Counted from the stretch's first letter, positions 22,737 through 35,295 are shown. The stretch is DNA of 64,000 nt from Apricaphanius iberus (GCA_028564705.1 JAPXFQ010000385.1:2604001-2668000), one strand, 5' to 3'. Notes: a model not told the origin generated them from the letters alone. Made by a program: numbers and translations.

Positions 22737-25700
22737 ATGGAAGCACAGATGGTGGATCAGGTGAACTGTAGCAGCTCTAACTCTCCCTTCCCTCTCCCAT
22801 TCTCTTCCATTTCTGTCTCCTCTTTTGCTTCCGCCTCTTCCCACTCTTTGAACCCCTCCTCCTCCTATCACTCTCTGCTGCCTCTCCCCTCCCTGTGCTC
22901 TCCTCCCTCACTCTCCTCTCCTGCATGGTCCTGCAGTATACAAGAGCTCCTCCGCAGCATAGAGAAGGACAGAACAGCTGTGTTGGTACAATGTGTTAGA
23001 AGGATGGTGCATCAGGAGAAACGTGTTTACCAGGTGTGTGGATTTGTGTTTGAGTTGGTGTGGGATTCTGAGAGTAAAGTGTTGACAGGATTTTCACAGG
23101 TATGGGCGATGGGTATCTGCGTGTGCAGCTGTAGATGTCAGCCATTATGGATGGGTGGAAAAAGGGAGTGAATCAGTTCATGTGAATCAAATATGTGTAT
23201 CTCTCAATAATCTTTAATTGATGTCTGTATTTGTTTAATCATTCTTTTGATCAAGATGATCCTAAAAATTTCTGAGTCATTGTAGTGACAATGGTCTTTT
23301 TTTTTAAAGCGGTGTTCTTAGAGGCTAAACATGGGTTGAGACGTTTTTTTTCTGCATCACTGTCGTGTCTGTTCTCCATTTCATTCATCAATACCTACAA
23401 CTTCAGAAGTGAAACGTTTTTATTATAAGGAAGAGAGACATCTTGCCTTTTGTTGTGGGGAAGCAACATTTTTGCGAGTAAAGACTCTCAGCTGATTCAT
23501 CCTCTGACATCACATCCTCATCTGAATGTGCGTCACATAGGGGCAGCTATGTATGATTGTGTCTGTTTGCTGCATATGGTTTTTATTTAACATGTTAACA
23601 GTCACTGGATATGATTGTTTCGGTATTAAATGCAGTCTTATACTCTAGTATGTTTCCATGACTAAGAAAAAGATTTGGGGTTTCCTGGGGTTTCATATCT
23701 TACAGATTCAAGATAGAAAAGTGTAAAAATCCAAGACCACAAACATAAAAGCCAAGAGTGGCTGCAGAGTGGAGGCTGTGAACAAGTGCAAAGGTTTCAA
23801 TTAATAATGCAATCTCACAAGATACATGAGGGGTAGCCTATATTTACTATATTGGAAAACTTTGCAATCCCTTATGGACCCTTGCTTGCTGGCAGGACCC
23901 TTGAAAATAAATCCATGCAAGACTTGACAAATGCATCAGCTGATGGTGCCTGAGCTGAGAAAAAACGTTTTTAGCACACTTTTACTTTTTGTAAAGTGTT
24001 GAGCCTTTTTAATTTTCCCTTTTGGTAGCAAACAAATACTAAGAGAAGGTAATGCACATAATATATAGAAAAAGGAAGAGAGGGAGCCACCCAGTGGAAG
24101 TTTGAATCATCAGCAGGGCCTTGTGTGTTCTTGTTTTTAAATTAAACATTAGCGGGTTTTGCTTCATTTAAAAAATAAAAACAATATAAAATCAACACTT
24201 TCCACAAATACTTTCTTTTCTTTTAAACATTGAAACAGTATGGAAAATGAAAGTATTCATCAAAATAAAAGATTAAGTAATAAAAATTATATCAAATACA
24301 AATTATGAAGAACAAAATATATTTTAACACATGGAAAAATAAACACAGTTTGTCTTTAATTTTTATCTAATTTACTAATTATCTTTTTCTTTCTGTCTTC
24401 TAATGCTTTTTATTTTGTGTTATGATAAAGTCATGATGCAACACTAGAAACAAAAATAAAGCTTATGTATTTAATAGTCATACATTGTAGGAGCTGGGAT
24501 ATGACTTCTGTTGATGCATATGGGGAGAAATCTGAGAACCTAGTCTCACAGATGTTGTCATTTAAATAATTAGAAATGTTTTCAGACATAATCTCTTGAA
24601 GGGGTAAAAAGATTAATTTTTAAACCTGAAATAGTTGTCAGTATTATTTAGTTTAGTTAGTAAAGTATTTGTCGCTGTAACCAATCAGCTTAGTCCCTGC
24701 TGTGTCTTGGCTAGCTGAGTGGATTGAACAGCGTAGGAGCTGCACTTTTATTAATATCCTTTATCATTCATGCGTGTTTCCTTTTTTTTCCTGGCAGGCT
24801 CAGAGGAATGAGAGAGAGTCAATCAGGCAGAAACTTGCCCTTGGCAGTTTCTATGACGACGAGCCTGTCATTTATACCAGCTCCAGCAAGAGCAGCCCAT
24901 CCTCCCGGTAGGTTTCAATGTGTGTGTGTGGTTAGGTGGGTGTGTACGTACCCCCTTCTAACATTCAAACCGAGGACCATTTTTCACTGTTTCAGGTTTG
25001 TGTTTCCTTCTGGAAACAAAGTGAAGACATTTTGCCTGGTCTTTATACTTTAGAACAATGTTACTGAGCTTAACTGGTTGGTTTTAGAGGTATGGTGTTG
25101 ATTAAGTTTCAGTTAACGTTAGGGTTAAAAACTCCTGATATTTTGATCCAGTTTCAGTTTGCCACCAATTCAAAAAGTGAAAATGCTTTCTCTAGAAAAT
25201 GTTATATTGCCAGGCTTTTTCTGTCCACTCAACTTTCCATTTATATGCCTATATAAAGCATGGTGTGAAGAGCCATCTTATCTAGTGAAGACTTTTCGTT
25301 TTTTTAAAATCTGTTTTGATGACGTGTAAAATAACATGTTTATATAATTCTGGTAAATGCATTTATCAGTCTTAACATGGGAGTCTTATATAGGAATTAA
25401 TATTCTAAAATAAGATCAAAAGTGATCCATCCATCCATTTGGGGTCACGGGGGCTGGTGCCTATTTCCAGCTGTCGACGGGCGAGAGGCGGGGTACACCC
25501 TGGACAGGTCGCCAGTCCATCACAGATCAAAAGTGAATACTAAAAAAAACCAAAATGCTTTGTAGTAATATTTTTCCCACGATGTAACTACTCTGTTTTC
25601 TTTGAGAAACCGATCATATCATCGGATCAATTGACAGCATATGTCCCTTGGGAACTTGTCTAGAAATGGTGTGAGAGACAGTTGCATACTTGAGAAAAAG

Positions 25701-28700
25701 TTTAAACAAAATTGTTTTATTCCGTTTGGTTTAAGTTAAGGAAAGGTGGGGCTGAAAGTAAAGGGTTTCTGTAAGGTCAGGTTTATTGCAAGGAGATAGA
25801 CCGGGATTGTAATAAATAGCCCCTCCCTCCAAGAAAAACAGAACAAAAATTGTTGAAGTTTGGGAAAAACTGGCATAAACCACAGAGTGTAATGGTTACC
25901 CTCTGACATTATGCTGAGAGGAATACATTCTGATGGTAGAAACAAATTTAGAAGACATTTCCTATACCTTTGCACTATACTCACTTCAAAAAAAGCGACT
26001 AAGATTGCTTTGGAACTTTTTAAATAATCCTTTATATCACATTGACAGTTGATTTTATGTTTTCACACTTCCATTCAGTGGGTGGCAGCTTTCCTTTCTT
26101 TGTCAGCTGTTTAAGACATCAAACCCACATGATGCCATAAAAAAATACAATAAAAAAAAATAATTTCAACAGACACATTTGTTTTAATTATATAGAAACA
26201 TGATTGGAATTGCTCTCCCCTAAAACTGACATTTCTAATTGAGGTTTTTGATACCTAAAGAGGTGTGTAGTTGGTGGAGTTGCTTTACATCACAGTAAAT
26301 AACGAAAACTCATACCTATGACAATACTGGTTCAACATGTGTGTCACTGCAGCTTTGACCTCAAAGTGCTAGATTTTTCCATAAGCCATGTTTCCCTAAC
26401 TTCAAACCAAAGGTGCCCCCCTTGTTCCGCCCCCCTACATGCTTTGTTGTGAATTTGAGGAAGCGCTATGTGAAACAAGAAGTGGTGCGTGATGCAATCC
26501 ATTAAACTAGGATTGTGGTATTTGAGTCATGTGACCCCCAAAATAGGTGCATCATCTCTGGGTTTATCTCTGAGTGGAAATTCCAGCTCCTCCCTGTCCC
26601 GTTTGTGGACTGTATAAAAAGTTGTTCTCATCCTGGTTGCTGAGTAATTTCTTTTCAGTAGGGGGTTATCGTGGTGAGGAATTGAATGAATAGCGTATTT
26701 ATTGTTTGGAAAAGCTGTGGTTGAGGACACTGGGAGGCAAATGAGTTTGCATTTTTCTTTTCTTTTTTTATTAGTATAAGTTTCAATTTCAATCCTTTCT
26801 ACCTATTTTTTATCATGCCGAAGATGTATTAGGCCCTAAGAAGTCAACTACATATTCTTAATTCTTTTCTTTTTCTTTTTTTTGCAGTCTACATGCCATA
26901 GTTAGGGCTAAATTTGATGTTGCATTCAGAAGCAACCATATTAAATCTCATTCTCATCTCATTTCCTTGATATGCAAAATTGTTTTAGATGCTTTGGCTC
27001 TCTATAAAGACCTCAGTCCCCCAAACATTTAGGTTTAATTGTCATTCTTCTTGTGTAAAAACAAAAAGAAGTTGCACACCAATCAGGTGTTTCATTGAGT
27101 TTCATGTTGCCTTTAAAACCTCCTTGTTGTTCCTCTCAGGCTGCAGAGCGGGGTGAATCTGCAGGTTTGTTTTGTTAACGACAGCAGCAGTGACAAAGAC
27201 AGTGATGCTGAGGACAGTAGGACAGAGACCAGCCTGGACACACCACTTTCACCGATGGTATTTACCTGCAAATACACTCACGTTTAGTTCGCATGCCCAG
27301 CTCCCCTTGTACACCAAGAATCCTGTCAAAAGGACCACATGGGCTGTTCTAACTCTTGACTAATTCCTTTAATTTCCCATACAGAGCAAGCAGAGCTCGT
27401 CGCTGTCAGACCGTGACACAGCGGAGGAGGACTCTGATCCATTAGATGACTGCAGCGGATTCTGGCGGGTGCAGCGCAGGCTGCAGGAGGAGGCCAGGGT
27501 GGCGCTGGCACTAGCTCGACCCATGGCTCGCATGCAGGTGGAGGTGGAGAGGCAAATCCAGCTGCACAGACGTTCACCTGTGGCCGACCTGGTTAGTCAG
27601 AGAAAAAGAGAAAAGATTTATTGTTATAAGCTTCGAAGACAATAAAAAAAAATCCATAGCCAATAAAAAGGGGAATTTGGGTGAAGATGGGATGGCTGCT
27701 CTTACAGTAAAACCAATAAAGCTGACACAAGGGACTTGTACAATATCAGTAGTCTGGTTTGTGTGTGTGCAACAATAGAAAGCCCCTGAAACTGGTAAAT
27801 AAAGGCCAACAAGTTTGTCCCAAACTTGATAGATTGGGGGTGGGAGGGGTCATTTAAAGTGTTTGAGTTCTCACAAACAACATAGTGTGGTACTTTTCTG
27901 ATGCAAAGCAATTCCTTTGTGTGGTTTTTTTAGCTCCCTCATCTGCCCCACATCAGTGAGGGTTTGGTGAAGTGGAACCTGAAGCGTGGGGACATGGGGG
28001 ACATGAGTCTGGGACAGCTGCAAGTCATAACAAATGACTTACACTCACAGATTCAGAGTGAGTCTGTCACACAACACAATCATGTGTGAAATATTTTAAA
28101 AAGCTGACAAATGGAAGTTCCATGGCCTTCCAAATGTTGTGGTTGCCTGAACTGTTTTTGATAATCCACTGCAGATCTAAACGAGGAGCTGGTGCAGTTG
28201 TTGGTGATGAGGGATGAGCTGCATGTGGAGCAAGACGCTATGCTGGTGGACATAGAAGACCTAACCAGGTATTATTGCAGTTATAGCAGATATTTAATGT
28301 TCACTGTTTAACTGCTCTCTGGAGGGGCAAGGGAGGGGAAACAGGAGGACAAACGAGGGGGGAACAACTAAGCTGTAGTGCCTCTTCACTTCACTGTGTA
28401 ATACTTCCTGGCAATTCTTTTTCTTTTTGTTAATAGTCAACGGTGCAATAGACGTCAATATCTATGTGTCAACGGTGCAATAGACGTCAATATCTATCTG
28501 TAATTGAAGTGCAATTTCCTTGTATTTTTTATAAAATAAAAAATACTTGTATTTTTTATAAAATAAAAAATACAAGGAAATTGCACTTAAACTTATTCTA
28601 TCTATCCCTTTGGTATATTTTATTTATACATGTCTTGTATTTATATATGTGTACGTTCTGTAACTTGTCGGTGCAGGGGCTACTGGAAACCGAATTTCCC

Positions 28701-28834
28701 AGAGGGATTAATAAAGTTTTTATCTATCAAATAAGATGAATTTATTTATCATTAACTTCTGTTTTGTTCTTTTCTGCTGCAGGCATGCACACAGCCATCA
28801 GCGGCACCAAACGGAGAAAGCAGTCTCTAAATAA
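22737..28834 (+). CDS. schip1: schwannomin-interacting protein 1, short-form 5' exon plus conserved C-terminal region
   Basis: Coding exons: 22737-23033, 24798-24907, 27140-27257, 27385-27591, 27934-28057, 28175-28268, 28783-28834, with consistent phases. The first exon ends [10 protein letters not shown], close to the recalled short mammalian start MVHQENCSYQ. Translation may start there (ATG 23004, 244 aa) or at 22737 (333 aa, adding a Ser/Pro-rich stretch). The shared exons encode [19 protein letters not shown], then [20 protein letters not shown], an acidic Ser-rich linker, [16 protein letters not shown], and a C-terminal coiled coil ([20 protein letters not shown]... EDLTR). SCHIP1 binds merlin/schwannomin and acts with ankyrin-G at axon initial segments and nodes. 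Longer isoforms (including IQCJ-SCHIP1) would begin further left; their exons are not seen here. il12a follows, as in other vertebrates. The C-terminus ([13 protein letters not shown]) is diverged. Confidence 0.93.
25426..25523 (-). mobile_element. short retroposon in schip1 intron with perfect 13-bp target duplication
   Basis: tccatccatccatttgg...gggcgagaggcggggtacaccctgg...ccagtccatcac is the same family as 9076-9251, also reversed. The direct repeat agatcaaaagtga occurs at 25413-25425 and 25524-25536 with no mismatch. An intact duplication suggests a fairly recent insertion. Confidence 0.88.
28436..28497 (+). repeat. 30-bp direct repeat, two copies, period 32
   Basis: gtcaacggtgcaatagacgt... 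occurs at 28436-28465 and again at 28468-28497 with no mismatch. It lies at the left end of the LINE-like and palindromic segment in the last schip1 intron. Confidence 0.95.
28507..28588. repeat. 82-bp near-perfect palindrome
   Basis: The outer 26 bases on each side are exact reverse complements (left begins aagtgcaatttccttgta, right ends tacaaggaaattgcactt). Only a few central positions are unpaired. The inside also contains an internal direct duplication of a 27-bp AT-rich unit. It could form a long hairpin or cruciform. Confidence 0.95.
28598..28740 (+). mobile_element. 3' tail of a Rex1/L2-like LINE
   Basis: The segment with ggggctactggaaaccgaatttcccagagggattaataaag followed by tttatctatc matches the usual ending of teleost Rex/L2 elements (aatttccc...gggattaataaag plus short repeats). 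Only the tail is present. Confidence 0.65.
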
Positions 28835-30620
28835 ACGACCTACACGTCTGTTGGCACGCCATTCGTTCACCTATACCACAGACTGTTGCCAGTGTTTTGT
28901 GGTCATGTTTTTTGGAAAACCCCAAAAACAGTCTATAGCATGAACACACATGCAATTTATTGCATTGGATGACTGAGTACAAAACCCCCCAAAAAAGTCA
29001 AGTGAGTATAAGATCACTAATTTCCAAATTAACACAAATGAGTTGGTGCAGGCTTCTCATTCCCACCAAACATAAGTCATGCTATATAGTTGTTCGGATG
29101 GCAAATTCCTTTTAACCCATTTTTTTTTGTTTTTTTAACTTTTGGTGGATTTTGCACAGAACCCTCATTTTTGGGAATAGCTTTCAAGCCTTGTTTTTAT
29201 TTTTCTTCATTTATAACCTCTCCAAATGTGCCACATCAAACACTTGATTTTATGAAGTGATCTGCATATATGTAAAGTGTATCATTTATTTCACCATGAG
29301 CACTGTATCAAAGCTTTTCGCTACCGAAATTCACTTTTATCATCTGCTTGAAACATAATTTTTTAACACTTTGTTTTTATCAATAGAGTTACAACATTAC
29401 GATAGTTTAATTAAAAAAAAGGAGTCATATCAAAATAAAAAGCTCCTGATAGGAAATATGCAAAATCATGTTTTATGCTTTACTTGTGTTGAACATACAT
29501 GTCTATAATATATTCACACATAACAGTCAGAGAGTGATCTATTTTATCTGTGTAAATGTTTATTTAAAGAATGATCAAATTAATTAAATGTTTGGTGTTT
29601 TCACACTCCGCTTTCTAAGAATGCCAATTTACACAAAGATAAACTTTATATTGTTTGCTTCATTAAAAAATGTACTGTACAATGATTGTAATAATGAATC
29701 CAGAAATAATAAAGGTTTCAATTGAGTGAACTAAAGTGGTCTCCATTCTGTTGGATTTCAGAAGAATTATATAAATAAATTGGTGGTGGAAATTTTTTCC
29801 CGTTCTATTGTGATTTACCAAAGGTCTCAGCTCCTCATAATGCACTGATAGGAGGTGTGATTTCCTTGAAACCAAACGGCAGACTGACAGCGTCAACTCT
29901 CAACACATTTATTGTGATGTTTTACAATCAGCCACTGCTGAGTTTCTATCTTTATTCACACATTTGCGCTTCTGAATGTGTGACAGCATTTGAAAGAAGG
30001 TTACAGGAAGCGAGCGGGAAACCTCTCTGATGACGATGATGAAAATAATCCTTGGGCGACCTAAAAAAATAAATTGATGTCAGAGGTTATTAATAAATAG
30101 TGGCTAGGTCAAACTGGGTCAACAATCAGGGTGGTTATACATACGGTCAGAGATAGGGACTGTTTACTGGATGTTTAGTGGATCCAACGGTACTTGTAGG
30201 AAAAGAGAAATGCTATTAAATGTAATTATTTTAAACCAAAAGAATGAGAAAAATACCGCAGATACAAAACTGTCTCAAAACCATGAGCAAACTAGGTCTA
30301 GTGTCAGAGGTTTATTCATAGTAAATTTTAACATTCTTTAAGAATTTCAAGTTATTTGAAGATTCTAAAATTTACCCAATGGGAGTAGGGGGGGCACCAA
30401 CAACTAAACTTCTCACACAGAATATCCACCTTATTCACCACTGCAAACACTGAGTTCTCATCAAGGATAAATCTGACCTTCAGATCATTCAACTTTATCT
30501 TGTAAAATTCGATTAAACTATTAATTAGAGACCTAGATATGGAGATTAATACATGAATAGAATAATCCGTTATTGTTCCACAAAGGTGTTATAGGTGTGA
30601 CAGCAGCAAACCTATAATAA
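28835..30620. other. schip1 3' UTR and intergenic DNA
   Basis: The first several hundred bases after the stop at 28834 should be the schip1 3' UTR. Candidate polyadenylation signals lie at about 29433 and 29706. No further gene is seen before the Tc1 element at 30632. Confidence 0.5.
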
Positions 30621-30631
30621 ATAGAAGCACT

Positions 30632-32505
30632 TACAGTTTGGCAAAAAAATTTTTAGTCAGCCATCAATTGTGCAAGTTTTCCCACAATTAGAGAGGCCTG
30701 CAATTTTCATCATAGGTATACTTCAACTATGAGAGAGAAAATGATCCAGAAAATCACATAGTTTGATTTTTAACAAATTTATTAGCTAATTATTGTGGAA
30801 AAAAGTATTTGGTCACCTACAAACAAGCAAGATTTCTGTCTCTCCCAGACCTGTAACGTCTTAAATAAGAGGTTCCTCTTTCCGCCACTCGTTACCTGTA
30901 TTAATGGCACCTGCTTGAACTTGTTTTAAGTATAATAGACACCTGTCAACAACTTCAAACAGTCACACTCCAAATTCCACTATGGCCAAGACTAAAGAGC
31001 TGTCAAAGGACACCAGAAACTAAATTGTAGACCTGCAGCAGACAGGGTAGATTGAATCTCCAATAGGTAAGCAGCTTGGTGTGAAGAAATCAACTGTGGT
31101 AGCAATAATTAGAAAATGGAAGATATACAAGAACAGTGATAATCTCCCTCGATCTGGGGAACCATGCAAGATCTCATTCTTTGGGGTCAATATGATCACA
31201 AGAACGGTGAGCAAAAATCCCAGAACCACATAGGGGACATAGGGAATGACCTGCAGAGAGCTGGGACCAAAGGAACAAAGGTTACAATCAGTAACACACT
31301 ATGCCGCCAGGGACTCAAATCCTCCAAGGCAAGGCAAGGCAATTTTATTTATATAGCACACTTTCAACACAAGCCAATTCAAGCTGCTTTACATGATTCA
31401 GTGGTAAAGAAACCAAATGCATGATAAAGATATGAAAATTAAAACAGATCATCACTAAAAGAAATGCATTTAGTAACTGAAACATAACATAAAATGTATG
31501 TGAGAGTATGAAATGTAAAAACAAAACAAGAGAATCCATTAATAAAAAGAGCAAAGTGCAAGGAGCAATTTAGGTAAGGTATAAGAAACAAATGTCTGCA
31601 AAAGAATGTAGATTAAAAACAGATAAAACACAATTAGTTTTAAGTGCCAGATGTGTTCCCCTGCTTCAGCAAGTACATGTCCAGGCCTGCCTGAAGTTTG
31701 ATAGAGAGCAATTGGATGATCCCAAATGGGATTGGGATATTGTCATATGATCAGATGAAACAAAAACAGAACTTTTTGGTAAATACTCTACTTGTCATAT
31801 TTGAAAGAGAAAGAATGCTAAGTTGCATCTAAAGAACACTGTACCTACTGTGAAGCATGGCGGTTTAAACATCATGCTTTGGGACTGTTTTCCTGCAAAG
31901 TGACCAGGACGACTTATCCATGTAAAGCAAGAATGAATGGAGCCATGCATCCTGACATTTGGAGTGAAAACCTTCTTCCATCAGCAAGGGCATTGAAGTT
32001 GAAACATGGCTAGATCGTGCAACATGACAGTGATCCCAAACATACTACCCGGTTAACGGAGTGCCTTCGTTAAAGGATTTCAAAGTCACGTAGCCTCAAG
32101 ATCTCAACTTCAAAAAAAATCTTTGGAGGGAGTTGAAAGTCTTTTTCCCAGTGAAAACCCCCAAAACATCACTTCACTAGAGATCAGTACGGAGGAATGG
32201 GCAAAAATACTAGTAAAAGAGTGTGAAAACCTTGTGAAGAAAAGAAAACATTTGACCTGTCACTATCAACAAAGGGTATATAATAAAGCATTCAAATTAA
32301 CTTTTGTTAATGACCAAATACTTATTTTCCACCATTAATGTCCACCATAATTCTTCAAAATAAGACCGTGTGATGTCCTGACTTTTTAACTAATTTTATC
32401 TCTCATAGTTTAGGTATACCCAGGATGATAATTACAGGCCTCTCTCATTTTTCTAAGTGGGAGAGCTGGGTGACAATTGGTGGCTTATTAAATAGTTTTT
32501 TGTCA
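30632..32505 (+). mobile_element. Tc1-like DNA transposon, dead, with a nested insertion
   Basis: Long terminal inverted repeats are visible: the left end contains attagagaggcctgcaattttcatcataggtatacttcaactatgagag and the right end, reversed, contains the matching agagaggcctgtaattatcatcctgggtatacctaaactatgagag. Between them is a transposase reading: ATGGCCAAGACTAAAGAG at 30981, a helix-turn-helix part ([15 protein letters not shown]), and later WGQYDHKN and tggatgatcccaaatggga. Stops occur soon after the start (codon TAA at about 31021) and throughout, so no protein is made. A separate repeat is inserted at about 31326-31640. Confidence 0.88.
31326..31640 (+). mobile_element. repeat inserted in the Tc1 transposase
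   Basis: ggcaaggcaaggcaattttatttatatagcac...aattcaagctgctttacat is a widespread teleost dispersed sequence. It interrupts the transposase frame between gactcaaatcctcc and gtgccagatgtgttcccc, which are adjacent in intact Tc1 relatives. The Tc1 is therefore older than this insertion. The family name is uncertain. Confidence 0.75.
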
Positions 32506-32519
32506 CACCCTAGATTTAT

Positions 32520-33600
32520 AAATTTAATTCTCTTGAAGAAAGAAAGTCATTTATGAAATGCCCTCTTGTGATGACAGCCACCTAATAAAACCTGCTTGTT
32601 GGGACGGCTGACAACACTGACGGCTACAAGCCCCATCAATTTTAAATTCATTGTGACAGCTTTTTCGAAAGAATTTTAAGACAGAAATGTGACTGATTTA
32701 CTTTCAATCAACAGGTTAAACCGTACATTCCAATGAGGCTTGTTTGTCACATAAAAAGTACAACTTGTAAATATAAAAAAAAAACTTAAGCAGGTGCTAA
32801 AAATATGTTTCATTAAGACCAATTTTCTGTATTAAAACTGCATTTTTATTGATCGAATGTATTTTAATCATAAGTTTCATGTTTTTATGAGCTGAAAGCA
32901 CAAAACCATAATTGAAAACAAAGTTCTTTTACAATGGTTAATCTATGGACTTAAATAATTTACATATTAACATTTACATACAACGGCCATCATAAAAAAG
33001 TGACTCTTGATCCTTCTATAAAACTCAGGTGAGTCTGTACAAAAATCTTGTGATCAAAAAATAACAACCAGTCAAACAAGTAAATCAAATAAATAATCTT
33101 AATGAATATAAAACAACCAAAATAATTACACAACAAATTATCTCATGTAGACATGTAAAATCAAAATGCTCAACAGTTTAATAAAAAAATTCAACATTGT
33201 ATGATTTATTATTCTTGCAAAATATATTTTCTTGTGAATTCCACATTAATAATTTACTTAACATCAAAGTGTATTTCACCTGTGGACATTTTCTTGTATC
33301 TTAATTTCATTTTTCATTCTTACAAGGAATACATTAATTACATTTATCCTCTGGACAATATTTAATGAAGCCACCATTTGTCAAGCAGTATGATTAAGAG
33401 AGATTAAAATAGCATATAAATGCCAGCAATGAATAGCAGTTAACCCATGGCTTAACCTCAGCATAGTTGAATGTTATTTCCAGTTTCATACTCAGGGGGA
33501 AAGATGTTGTATAGCACTTTCAGTTTCAACTAAGAAAATCCCTCACTTAGAGTATAAAACACTTAAGGATGCCTGAGTTGAGACAGATATATTCAGAAAA
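32520..33600. other. no gene recognised
   Basis: AT-rich DNA upstream of il12a. The last 200 bp should hold the il12a promoter; tagagtataaaacac at about 33549 could be its TATA box, some 60 bp before the ATG at 33611. Nothing else is recognised. Confidence 0.45.
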
Positions 33601-33610
33601 CAAGTCAAGG

Positions 33611-34108
33611 ATGCCACTCATGAATCTCTGTGAGTATCTTGACTTCACTGTGTATCTCAGCAAGAAAATTATTAGAAGATCAGTATTTTTAACAATACTC
33701 TGTGTTATTTTTTTGAAACTGTAAGACTTCACTCCTGCACTGCTGCTCCTGGCGCTCAGCTGTCCAGTGTGGGTGCTCGGTCGTTCGCTGCCAGGGACGG
33801 ACACCAAACAGATGAGCCAATCTTGTGTATCTGATGCACGGAAACTTTTGGAAAACATCACTGATGCTCTAACGCAGGTAACCAACTTGGTGAAGGCAGA
33901 ATTCTACATTGTTATCCCTCTGTTTGGTGGTTAAACTTCTCTCCTTCCAACAGCCTAAGCTTTTCAGTGGAATCAATTGCACAAGGCACAACATGGAGCT
34001 GAACTTGGAGACCAGAACGCCGACTGCGTGCTCGCCACAGGTACACATTACATTGCAATATCTTGGAAATGTAGAAAATGTATTTGAAGTAAGAAATCAC
34101 AAAAATAC

Positions 34109-34159
<51 letters not shown>

Positions 34160-34980
34160 TAGTCTTAATGTTTTTTTTTAAAACTGAACTGTTTGTTCCA
34201 CAGGGTTCAACATGCTCTGGGATGACTACATCAGCTTTTGACTGGGTAGGCATCTAAATAGTTACCTAATTTTTATGCATTTTAATCTTCTTTTACCATC
34301 CATGGAATTCACGACTGTCTTTAATCACTTGCCTGAAAACATGTTTGCTATTTTTTTGTGTATAGGAGTCATGCAAGACGGAAATCGAAAAGGATTTGAG
34401 CTACTACTACAAGCTTCTCTCCGCTCAGCCAGATCCTGACAGCTTTCTTGGTTCTTCTTTCCTCTACTCTCTTAGAAAGCTTCTGGTTAGTCAAAAATTG
34501 TCAGCAGTGCTTTCTGAACTGACACTTGCTGCTTTGCATGTTTTACATAACTTTACTTCTTTACTACATTTTAAAGAACCAAAGCTAAAATTTTAATCGA
34601 TTCTATAAATTATCAAAATGTTAATGGAAAAACTAAAGTGACTTTTTTTTCTGTAATCAACAGAAGTGTTTAAATTCATCTCTGTCAATCGATTTAAAGG
34701 AGGTAAGTGTTAGCTTTTATCTTAAAAGCTTTTTATCTTAAAAGCTAATGAGAAAAAAAAGCTAATGTGCTAATGATAAAACCTAAGCATAAATTTACCA
34801 CATGAGCTATTTCCATAAACTTTAATGATGCCCCTGTATTTCTTCAAGGTTCCTGTGGAGCGTTTGAGCACCTACAATGAACGACTGAAGCTCTGCAAAG
34901 TCATGAAAGGCTTTCACGTCCGCACCATCACGATCAACCGAGCCATTGGCTACATGACCCTTGGTGAACACACTAACTGA
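33611..34980 (+). CDS. il12a: interleukin-12 subunit alpha (p35), 196 aa
   Basis: Seven coding exons: 33611-33629, 33726-33877, 33954-34040, 34204-34245, 34366-34485, 34664-34702, 34849-34980. The first coding exon has only 19 nt (MPLMNL plus one base) and is easily missed; it was placed because exon 2 needs an upstream ATG and the joined start resembles recalled fish p35 sequences. A signal peptide (about residues 1-26) is followed by a four-helix-bundle cytokine with conserved pieces NCTRHNMELN, KTEIEKDLSYYYKLL, LCKVMKGFHVRTITINRAIG. p35 pairs with p40 by disulfide to form IL-12, which drives Th1 and interferon-gamma responses. The position beside schip1 matches other vertebrates. A (TA)n tract sits in intron 3. 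The 3' UTR has AU-rich motifs and AATAAA at 35290. Confidence 0.95.
34113..34157. repeat. (TA)n microsatellite in il12a intron 3
   Basis: Uninterrupted AT dinucleotides of about 45 bp between exons 3 and 4. Confidence 0.97.
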
Positions 34981-35099
34981 ATCATCCCGGACCTTCAGGA
35001 CATGAGACAGGCGACAAGGAACCACTTCTCAAACAATTAAACTGCACCATGCTACATTTGAAAGAAATCCAACTCTTAGAGAAACACTGAAGTCTATGT

Positions 35100-35295
35100 T
35101 TTATATTGGAACCTATTTATTATCTTTGTAAGTCTGTGGTGATTCTATTTAAATTCCAGATGATGTGTGAAAATGTACTTTTATAAAGTATATTTATGGA
35201 ATATATAATATTTATGATATTTTTATATTCAGGATTATTTATTTGAACTATTTATAATGGTGATGTTTACTTGGTTCTAAAACTGATTGAATAAA
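35100..35295 (+). promoter_or_regulatory. il12a: il12a 3' UTR AU-rich region and polyadenylation signal
   Basis: The UTR carries several ATTTA or TATTTAT motifs (about 35113, 35188, 35236 and 35248), the class of element that makes cytokine mRNAs unstable. It ends with AATAAA at 35290-35295. Motifs are visible; their effect is inferred. Confidence 0.6.

Noticed and set aside
27326..27577. Minus-strand Pro/Ala/Cys-rich frame
   Set aside because: Antisense shadow of the GC-rich schip1 exon at 27385-27591.
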